7,146 nucleotides of DNA, from NCBI GenBank assembly GCA_005779345.1, contig SXJQ01000070.1:1-7146 (forward strand), read 5' to 3'. A program made the position numbers and the translations under genes. A model generated the notes under the pieces. The model saw only the letters and a list, made by a program, of their open reading frames with translations. It had not been told where the DNA came from and ran no database searches. Shown in pieces: positions 1 through 5,103 of the stretch (the stretch's first letter is position 1; each line of letters begins with the position of its first letter). The stretch is from Actinomycetota bacterium. Lineage in GTDB: Bacteria; Actinomycetota; Acidimicrobiia; IMCC26256; PALSA-610.

Positions 1-113
1 AGTTCTACGTGCTGGTGTCGAGGGCCCGCGACGACCTGTACCTCATGTACTCGGGAGACGGAGAGCCGCATGTCATGGCAGCCTTCCCATGTGACTTGCT
101 GGAGGTCCGATGA
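1..113 (+). CDS. UvrD/Rep-type superfamily I DNA helicase, C-terminal end only (partial)
   Basis: The reading frame enters from the left edge (first full codon at 3) and stops with TGA at 111-113. The 36 visible residues include FYVLVSRARDDLYLMY. This matches helicase motif VI of the UvrD/PcrA/Rep family (usual form YVAxTRARDxLYL), where the arginine contacts the ATP gamma-phosphate. About 25 residues follow, ending LLEVR, a normal distance for these proteins. Such enzymes use ATP to translocate on single-stranded DNA and unwind duplexes in repair, plasmid replication or phage defence. The stop overlaps the start of the next gene as ATGA (110-113), so the two are almost certainly co-transcribed and translationally coupled. 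The motor core and any fused nuclease domain lie outside the window, so the subfamily cannot be decided. The identification rests on one motif plus length; a related UvrD_C-type ATPase is the main alternative. Confidence 0.72.
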   Translation, partial: FYVLVSRARDDLYLMYSGDGEPHVMAAFPCDLLEVR

Positions 114-1732
114 GCACCGACGGCGATGCCACACTCTTCCCTGCAGTTGCGGGTGCCGATGGCGATCCGTTCCTGCTCGTTACGAATCGCTACAACCTTC
201 TCGAGTTCCTCTCTGCGGGCTATCTGATGCCGTATCAGGGATTCTCGAAGTACTACGCGGACCTGCTGGCGATCGCTCCAGGGCGCCTGCCCCTGATGCG
301 GCGGCCCGTCGACCCGTCCGTCGTTGACGCCGTCATGGCCGAGGATGCGACGGCTTTTCCGGTTGCGCTCGAACTTCGTCAAGACCTGGATGCTTCCGGG
401 AACGTACCCGCGCTCGACTCAGACGGATCCGTGACTGACGCCGGACTCGCTGATCCGGTCTCGGTGCTCGCCCCAGACGGCGTGATCCCACTTGCGTGGG
501 TGCGCACAGTCCACTTTCGAACGCAGCAAGAGCTCGACGAGCATCTGGCCAGGGAGTACGAGAACATCCGGGCCGATGCGGTTTCGTATTCCGTCACGCC
601 GCAGCTGTTCGGCGCCACTGGGATCGATCTCGTCGCTCTGACGTCCTTTCTCACGGCCTTGCCGCCTTCGCCACTGACTGCCGGCGATCTCGAAGACCTT
701 GACCGGCTCGCAGGTGCCAGGGGTGCGATCTTGGCCGCAGCCCCGGCGATTCCGGGCGCGCTCCGCGCTGTGACGGCCCTCATCGCCGACGACCCTCCCG
801 GCACAGAGGAGTTCCCGAGATGGCTTTCCGCTGCGTTGTTGAGCAATGGCAAGCCTGACACCAGTGCTGACGGCCACCTGTTCGCCACCGCGGTGGAAGT
901 GCTCCGGCAGGAAGACCGGTCCGCTGCATGGCGGCCACTGGCAGTCCTCGACCGAATCGAGCAGGCTCTTTCCACCCGAAAGCTTGCGAAGAAGGCCGCT
1001 ACCGAGATCGAGAAGAACCTGCGGCCCATCCGTTCGATACTCCGGAACGAACGGGACTTCAAAGCGTTTGACGCTGCGTCAGGGCTATCAGCGGCGAAAG
1101 CCCTTCTGCTCGTGTTCCTTCGACCAGACGCCGAGCGGGTGGTGTCGTGGGACCGTTCCGAGACAGGTGCCACCACTGTCGAGTACGCGGGTGCGGCCGC
1201 GCTCGCCGGGTTTCTTCGTGGTCACAAGCGAGCGTCGCTCGAACTTCGTACCGTGGGCGCCGATCAGTTCCTCGCGCACAAGGCCGCCGTCGCATTCTCG
1301 CGGGTGGCGGCTGACCCGCTGGTGCCGGCTGAGATCGGAGCTGCAGACGTAGTCGAGGAAGCGGGCATCTCAGGTGCTCTCACTCTTCGCGTGCGTTGGG
1401 GCGGGCAACTCATGCTCGAAAAGGTCTGCCAACCGCCGTCGGCAGCCGAAAGACTCGCAGCGGCCGACCTGTCGTCCGGCAAGGGCCGCAGGGCCGCGAT
1501 CAAGGTGTGCCGACACCTGGGTTGGAACGACTGTGCGCGAACCGTGATCACAGCCGAACGGTTTGCAGTCGCGCATGACGCTCAGACGAAGTCCATGCGT
1601 GTCGTGGTCGAGGGGCTTCCCGAGCTTGCCGTCGAGGTGGACGAGGCGCGCTTTCGCGAGCGGTTGTCGACCGACCTGATGCCCGCCGAACTCGCCGCGG
1701 AAGTTGTGAGCATGCTCACCGCTTCCGAGTGA
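110..1732 (+). CDS. Unrecognised 540-residue protein coupled to the helicase
   Basis: I do not recognise this family. The ATG at 110 is supported by GGAGG at 101-105 (4-base spacer) and by the ATGA overlap with the helicase stop; the gene ends with TGA at 1730-1732. The most motif-like stretch is residues 26-51, which begins NRYNLLEFLSAGYLMP and ends KYYADL; a conserved N-terminal signature there is plausible. Residues 280-320 are charged and probably helical. Residues 325-345 carry a hydrophobic stretch (KALLLVFLRPD), and residues 456-480 contain RRAAIKVCRHLGWNDC, probably helical too. There is no signal peptide, transmembrane segment, Walker A motif, toprim or obvious nuclease motif, so a cytoplasmic partner or adaptor is more likely than a stand-alone enzyme. 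Coupling to a helicase suggests a role in the same complex (inference). Base composition looks less GC-extreme than the right-hand genes. The existence of the gene is secure; its function is unknown. Confidence 0.88.
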   Translation: MSTDGDATLFPAVAGADGDPFLLVTNRYNLLEFLSAGYLMPYQGFSKYYADLLAIAPGRLPLMRRPVDPSVVDAVMAEDATAFPVALELRQDLDASGNVPALDSDGSVTDAGLADPVSVLAPDGVIPLAWVRTVHFRTQQELDEHLAREYENIRADAVSYSVTPQLFGATGIDLVALTSFLTALPPSPLTAGDLEDLDRLAGARGAILAAAPAIPGALRAVTALIADDPPGTEEFPRWLSAALLSNGKPDTSADGHLFATAVEVLRQEDRSAAWRPLAVLDRIEQALSTRKLAKKAATEIEKNLRPIRSILRNERDFKAFDAASGLSAAKALLLVFLRPDAERVVSWDRSETGATTVEYAGAAALAGFLRGHKRASLELRTVGADQFLAHKAAVAFSRVAADPLVPAEIGAADVVEEAGISGALTLRVRWGGQLMLEKVCQPPSAAERLAAADLSSGKGRRAAIKVCRHLGWNDCARTVITAERFAVAHDAQTKSMRVVVEGLPELAVEVDEARFRERLSTDLMPAELAAEVVSMLTASE

Positions 1733-1754
1733 CGTCACGTCGAGCAGCAACCTC

Positions 1755-1773
1755 CGCCGCGACGATCGCGGCG
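1755..1773 (+). terminator. GC-rich hairpin downstream of the 540-residue gene
   Basis: CGCCGCGA (1755-1762) is exactly complementary to TCGCGGCG (1766-1773) around a 3-base loop, 22 bases after the stop codon. No run of T follows, so it is not a textbook intrinsic terminator. Many high-GC Actinobacteria end transcripts at hairpins without T tails, which makes a terminator or 3'-end stabiliser plausible. The rest of 1733-1950 shows no gene I can support. Confidence 0.35.
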
Positions 1774-1950
1774 ACATCGTCTGGGTTCTCGTGCTACACC
1801 GACGAGACGAGGGGCGCGTTCCCGTTGCCGGCACCCGGCGAAGCCGACAGTTTCCACACCCCGCCGTTCGACACTCTTCCGCGCCCGTGGTCCTACAGCA
1901 GCGGCTGGCGCGGCCGCTCGGACTTGCGCCAACAGGTGTTCGCGCCGGCC

Positions 1951-1986
1951 TTGGTCGCGGCAGGATCTAGGCGTACATTAGGCGTA
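1951..1986 (+). promoter_or_regulatory. vapBC promoter with operator-like repeats; probable leaderless start
   Basis: TTGGTC (1951-1956) and TACATT (1974-1979) are separated by exactly 17 bases. They fit a sigma-70/SigA-type promoter: a TTG-type -35 and a TANNNT -10. Transcription would begin about 7 bases after the -10, at or next to the A of the vapB ATG (1986). No useful Shine-Dalgarno is present, so the mRNA is probably leaderless, a common arrangement in Actinobacteria. The octamer TAGGCGTA occurs twice, at 1968-1975 and 1979-1986, one helical turn apart (11 bases) and overlapping the -10. AGGC-N4-GCCT at 1980-1991 is a small inverted repeat. These are candidate VapB binding sites for autorepression, as is usual for toxin-antitoxin operons; this is inference. 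Confidence 0.6.
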
Positions 1987-2240
1987 TGCCTCGAATCCAG
2001 ATCTACCTCCCGGATGATCTCTACGAAGCGGTGAAACAGCGCGGATTGCCGATCTCGGAGCTGAGCCAGTTCGCCGTGCGCGAGGAACTCCGGCGCGAGG
2101 CGCTGCGCGCCGAGACCGACCGCTATCTCGACGAACTCGCGGCGAAGCTCGGAGGCCCGCCGACCGCCGATGAACTCGCGGCCGCCGACCGCTGGCTCGA
2201 CCGCGCCGCGGCGCCGAGGTCGACCCCGCGGGCGTCATGA
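1986..2240 (+). CDS. vapB: VapB-type antitoxin, ribbon-helix-helix DNA-binding protein
   Basis: This 84-residue antitoxin is expected to bind and neutralise the PIN toxin encoded next to it and to repress their shared promoter. Residues 3-9 (RIQIYLP) form the DNA-contacting beta strand of a ribbon-helix-helix fold. Residues 10-40 give the two helices, with the turn around GLPISELSQ. The charged, alanine-rich C-terminal half (about 42-78) is the part that normally wraps around the toxin. The ATG at 1986 sits directly behind a promoter and lacks a ribosome binding site, pointing to a leaderless mRNA. The gene overlaps vapC by ATGA (2237-2240), the usual coupling for such pairs. Length and order (antitoxin first) are typical. 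The pairing is firm; the exact antitoxin subfamily is less certain. Confidence 0.88.
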   Translation: MPRIQIYLPDDLYEAVKQRGLPISELSQFAVREELRREALRAETDRYLDELAAKLGGPPTADELAAADRWLDRAAAPRSTPRAS

Positions 2241-2623
2241 CGGTCGTCGTCGACTCCTCCGCATTGACGAAGCTCGCTACCCACGACCGCACGACCATGG
2301 CGAGGCTTCACCGACTCCGAGACCGTGAAATGTGGCCGCCGATCGTGCCCACCGCTGTGCTCGTCGAGTCGCTTACCGGCCGCGGGCCTCGCGACGCTCG
2401 CACCAACCGACTCCTGCGGACCTGTGATCTCGTCGGTCTCGACGAGCCGCTCGCGCGCCGGGCGGCCGCGTTACGGACGATGGCTCGGCGCGGCTCGGCC
2501 GTCGACGCGATCGTCGTCGCAACCGCCGAGCATGCGGGAGCCGAGGTCGTGCTGACGGGCGACGCGCGAGACATCGGACCCCTCTCGCAGTTCGCGACGA
2601 ACGTTCGAGTCGTTCGAGTCTGA
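2237..2623 (+). CDS. vapC: VapC-type toxin, PIN-domain ribonuclease
   Basis: This 128-residue PIN-domain protein is predicted to be a Mg2+-dependent endoribonuclease that cuts tRNA, rRNA or other RNA when freed from VapB. All four acidic positions of the family are visible: Asp6 in VVVDSSAL, Glu44 in TAVLVESL, Asp90 in SAVDAIVVA and Asp109 in VLTGDARD. The toxin therefore looks catalytically intact. The length is normal (about 125-140 residues). The start overlaps the vapB stop as ATGA and has only a weak ribosome binding site, so translation should depend on that of vapB and keep antitoxin in excess. The last codons contain a tandem nine-base repeat (CGTTCGAGT at 2602-2610 and 2611-2619), encoding the VRV-VRV end. 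The RNA target cannot be told from the sequence. Confidence 0.9.
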   Translation: MTVVVDSSALTKLATHDRTTMARLHRLRDREMWPPIVPTAVLVESLTGRGPRDARTNRLLRTCDLVGLDEPLARRAAALRTMARRGSAVDAIVVATAEHAGAEVVLTGDARDIGPLSQFATNVRVVRV

Positions 2624-2624
2624 G

Positions 2625-2650
2625 CGCGCCCTGGCGCGTCCGCGGACGCG
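2625..2650. terminator. Overlapping palindromes between convergent genes, candidate bidirectional terminator
   Basis: The 41-base gap between vapC and the convergent fusion gene holds two mutually exclusive structures. CGCGC (2625-2629) pairs with GCGCG (2634-2638) around a 4-base loop, starting two bases after the vapC stop. CGCGTCCG/CGGACGCG (2635-2650) is a perfect 16-base palindrome. Neither has a T tract. The position between two convergent stops makes a bidirectional terminator the natural reading, but this is not proven by the sequence. Confidence 0.35.
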
Positions 2651-2664
2651 GCGCACGAGAGTCC

Positions 2665-3999
2665 CTACGCCCCGCGCGGATCCGGAGCACCGGTGAAGTG
2701 CCGGGTGAACCAGTCGGCGGCGAGTGTTGCGGCTCGGGTGAGCGTGCCGGGCTCCTCGAAGAGGTGGGTGGCGCCGGGGACGATGCTCAGATCGGATTCG
2801 CAGCGCAGTCGTCGTTGGGCTTCGCGGTTGAGCCCGAGGACGGCGGTGTCGTCGCCGCCGACGATCAGCAGGGTCGGTGCCGCGACCGAGCCCAGGTGCG
2901 CGCCGGCGAGGTCGGGCCGGCCGCCACGAGACACGACGGCGGCGATGGCCGCGTCGGGTTCGGCTGCCGCCCGGAGTGCTGCCGCGGCGCCGGTGCTCGC
3001 CCCGAAGTACCCGACGGGGAGCCCGGCGACCTCGGGTTGGGCGCGCGCCCAACGGGTCGCCTCGGCGAGGCGGTCGGCGAGGAGTTCGACATCGAAGACG
3101 TTGGCCCGGTCGAGCTCCTCGCGGCTGGTGAGCAGGTCGAAGAGCAGGGTGGCGACCCCGGCTTCGTTGAGCACCGACGCCACGTAACGGTTGCGGGAGC
3201 TGTGGCGGCTGCTGCCGCTGCCGTGCGCGAACACGACCAGACCCTTCGGCTCCTCGGGCACGTGCAGGTGTCCCGCGAGCATCACCCGCCCCGCAGGGAT
3301 CGCGACGTCTTCGCTGCGCAGCGGCGGGTCGTCGCCGACCGCTCCCGCGCGAGGCGCGGGTGGTTGCGCGCGGCCGGCGGCGGTCAACAGGGCGATGACC
3401 TCCTCGTCGCTGGTCTGGGAGAAGTCGGCGTAGAACTGCCCGACTCCGTAGAACGGCGCGGGCGTGGCATACACGACCAGCTCGTCGGCATCACCCGCGA
3501 AACGGCGCGCGACGTCGTCGGGCGCGACCGGCGCGGCCAAGACCACCTTGGCGGCGCCGTGGGCGCGGGCCACGTGGCACGCGGCGCGAGCGGTCGATCC
3601 GGTGGCGATGCCGTCGTCGACGATGAGTGCGGTCCGCCCGGTCAGGTCGACACGTGCGCGCGCCCCGCGGAAGGCGCGCGCTCGGCGCTCGAGTTCGGCC
3701 CGCTCGCGCGCTTCGACCGCGGCCAACTCGGTGGGCGTGACACGCGCGGACTCCATGACGTCGCGGTTGAGGACCCGAGCGCCATCTTCGCCGATGGCGC
3801 CCATGGCCAGCTCGGGTTGGAACGGCAGGCCCAGCTTGCGGACGACGATCACGTCGAGCGGCGCACCCAACGCGACGGCCACCTCGTACGCCACCGGCAC
3901 TCCGCCGCGTGGCAGCCCGAGCACCACCACATCCTCCTGGGCGAAGCGACCGAGGCGCTCGGCCAGTCGCTTGCCTGCGTCTCTTCGATCAGCAAACAC
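2665..3999 (-). CDS. Phosphoribosyltransferase fused to an alpha/beta (dienelactone-type) hydrolase
   Basis: A two-domain cytoplasmic protein of 444 residues. The N-terminal part (about 1-205) is a type I phosphoribosyltransferase: PRGGVPVA at 31-38, VRKLGLP at 53-59, and the PRPP-binding loop VDDGIATGST at 127-136. After a Pro/Ala-rich linker comes a hydrolase: the oxyanion-side motif FAHGSGSSR at 257-265, nucleophile elbow GASTG with Ser335, candidate Asp383/Asp384 (GGDD), and His412 (ATHLFEEPG). All expected catalytic positions are present. I prefer the GTG at 3999 to a GTG at 4050. It has GGGGAGG (4008-4014) 8 bases upstream and gives the FADRRDAG start usual for this phosphoribosyltransferase group, whereas the 4050 start has its possible binding site inside a hairpin. 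This fusion is known in Actinobacteria; Mycobacterium tuberculosis Rv0571c, as I remember it, has a similar build and length. The substrates of both halves are unknown. Confidence 0.9.
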   Translation of the reverse strand: MFADRRDAGKRLAERLGRFAQEDVVVLGLPRGGVPVAYEVAVALGAPLDVIVVRKLGLPFQPELAMGAIGEDGARVLNRDVMESARVTPTELAAVEARERAELERRARAFRGARARVDLTGRTALIVDDGIATGSTARAACHVARAHGAAKVVLAAPVAPDDVARRFAGDADELVVYATPAPFYGVGQFYADFSQTSDEEVIALLTAAGRAQPPAPRAGAVGDDPPLRSEDVAIPAGRVMLAGHLHVPEEPKGLVVFAHGSGSSRHSSRNRYVASVLNEAGVATLLFDLLTSREELDRANVFDVELLADRLAEATRWARAQPEVAGLPVGYFGASTGAAAALRAAAEPDAAIAAVVSRGGRPDLAGAHLGSVAAPTLLIVGGDDTAVLGLNREAQRRLRCESDLSIVPGATHLFEEPGTLTRAATLAADWFTRHFTGAPDPRGA

Positions 4000-4054
4000 A
4001 ACTCGACCCTCCCCGGGTCGGCGAACACACCACCGGCCCCACGCACCCACTGAA

Positions 4055-4080
4055 CCCTCTGCCCTTCGTGGGCAGAAGGG
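4055..4080 (-). promoter_or_regulatory. Stable hairpin between the zinc-ribbon gene and the fusion gene
   Basis: On the plus strand TCTGCCC (4058-4064) and GGGCAGA (4070-4076) pair perfectly around the loop TTCGT. With A4077 bulged, CCC (4055-4057) and GGG (4078-4080) extend it to 10 pairs. For leftward transcription it lies 20 bases past the zinc-ribbon stop and 55 bases before the fusion-gene GTG. It could be a terminator or processing site between the two genes, or a leader structure of the second. No U tract follows on the minus strand. Confidence 0.4.
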
Positions 4081-4099
4081 CCCAACGTCACTCGCTCGT

Positions 4100-4312
4100 T
4101 CAGTGCAGGCCGAGTACGGCGATCGCGGTGACGGTCGCGCCGAGCACTACCAACATCGTGACGACGACCACGACGCTCGCCAGCACCCGCGGCTCGCGCT
4201 CGAGCGGCTTGCGGGTGCCGCGCGGCGCCGCGCAGTTGATGCACTCCTCGGAGTCGCGCGGGCTGAACGTGCCGCACTTGCAGAGCCAGTCGCCGGGTTG
4301 CATCCCGACCAT
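4100..4312 (-). CDS. Small zinc-ribbon protein with one C-terminal transmembrane segment
   Basis: A 70-residue hypothetical protein. Residues 9-27 run from DWLCKCGTF to EECINC, with four cysteines (11, 13, 24, 27) as likely zinc ligands. The Trp before the first cysteine, the C-x10-C spacing and the final CxxC resemble a RanBP2-type zinc finger, but the first pair is CxC rather than Cx2-4C, so it is a variant. Residues 42-68 are a hydrophobic Val/Leu/Ala helix, giving a small anchored protein whose finger probably faces the cytoplasm, since the short basic stretch (RKPLEREPR) lies before the helix. The ATG at 4312 lies 35 bases after the dioxygenase stop with no strong ribosome binding site; the ATG at 4303 is an alternative start. 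The cysteine pattern plus helix argues for a real gene. Its function is unknown. Confidence 0.75.
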   Translation of the reverse strand: MVGMQPGDWLCKCGTFSPRDSEECINCAAPRGTRKPLEREPRVLASVVVVVTMLVVLGATVTAIAVLGLH

Positions 4313-4347
4313 GATGGTTCGTCACGGTGCGCCCGGTCAACGATCCG

Positions 4348-5058
4348 TCAGGCCGGCCTCCGGCGGGTCCCCGGCCGCGGCGCCTGGCCGCCGAACTGGC
4401 GGCCGTCGTAGAACGTCGGCGCGGTGCCGGGCCGGCCGCGGCGACTCGTCCAGCGCCAGGTGAGCGAGATGCGCGCGTGGGTCGTCGCCGCCTCGGGGAT
4501 GCCGTGGAGCCAGTCGCGCTGGCAGGCGCCGCCGAGCACGACCAGGTCGCCCTCGCCGGGGAGGAGCACGAGGTCGTCGGGGTCGGCGCCGGCCGGCACC
4601 TTCACGACGACCTCGGCGAGCGGCGCACGTCGGCGCACCACGAACGGTCGCCGCGCGCCGAGCACCAGGATCGCGACGAGCGTCTCGTCGAGCCAGCGCA
4701 TCTCGCGATCGCTGTGCAACCCCTGAAAGTCGGTGCCGTCGCGGTAGAGGATCGCGGCGACCCCGTCGAGCGGCTCGCGATAGCGCGAGGTCAGGTGGAG
4801 GCCCGTCTGGCGCAACAGCGGGTTGTGATCGCCGCGCAGTCCGGCCGAGAGGCGGCGCTCGGGCACGTAGTGGTCGTACCGCAACACCTCGGTCTGTTGC
4901 CACGGTGTCGTGTCGCGGATCGCCGCGAACTCCTCCTCGGGTGCGCGTACGAACTGCTCGACCACGTCGATCCACGAAGTCGCGTCGAGTTCATGGCGCG
5001 TCACGCGGGCCCCGCGGTCGATCGTCAGCCCAGCGGCGGTGTCCGCTCCGTCGCTCAC
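4348..5058 (-). CDS. AlkB-like Fe(II)/2-oxoglutarate-dependent dioxygenase
   Basis: A 236-residue protein of the AlkB family, which removes alkyl groups from damaged DNA or RNA bases by oxidation, using Fe(II), 2-oxoglutarate and O2. The metal ligands are visible: His115 and Asp117 in GLHSDRE, and His185 in DWLHGIP. The 2-oxoglutarate-binding end of the fold is RISLTWR, with Arg196 and Arg202. The stretch ILYRDGTDFQGLHSD is the standard AlkB approach to the iron site. The GTG at 5058 begins 45 bases after the stop of the gene upstream and has only a weak ribosome binding site; a slightly later start cannot be excluded. The last 30 residues are basic and Gly/Pro-rich, probably disordered. No ada or alkA-type partner lies beside it, so it is not an adaptive-response operon in the E. 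coli sense. Whether it repairs DNA or modifies RNA or protein cannot be told here. Confidence 0.87.
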   Translation of the reverse strand: MSDGADTAAGLTIDRGARVTRHELDATSWIDVVEQFVRAPEEEFAAIRDTTPWQQTEVLRYDHYVPERRLSAGLRGDHNPLLRQTGLHLTSRYREPLDGVAAILYRDGTDFQGLHSDREMRWLDETLVAILVLGARRPFVVRRRAPLAEVVVKVPAGADPDDLVLLPGEGDLVVLGGACQRDWLHGIPEAATTHARISLTWRWTSRRGRPGTAPTFYDGRQFGGQAPRPGTRRRPA

Positions 5059-5103
5059 CCCGTCAGTCTCGCAGAGCCGCGGTCGCGCCCCTGGTGCCGC
5101 CGT

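Noticed and set aside
1..1732. Identification of the helicase/orphan pair as Gabija
   Set aside because: Gabija needs an OLD-family ATPase-nuclease partner; the 540-residue protein has no visible Walker A or toprim motif, and the partner order differs.
1735..1970. Open plus-strand frame containing RRDDRGDIVWVLVL, reminiscent of the MazF start RGDIVWV
   Set aside because: The similarity ends after a few residues, there is no start codon with a ribosome binding site, and no antitoxin partner. A decayed toxin fragment cannot be excluded but is not supported.
2698..4053. Long open plus-strand frame (451 residues) across the fusion gene
   Set aside because: It is the complement of the well-supported fusion gene; the product is Gly/Arg-rich with no domain, as expected for antisense frames in high-GC DNA.
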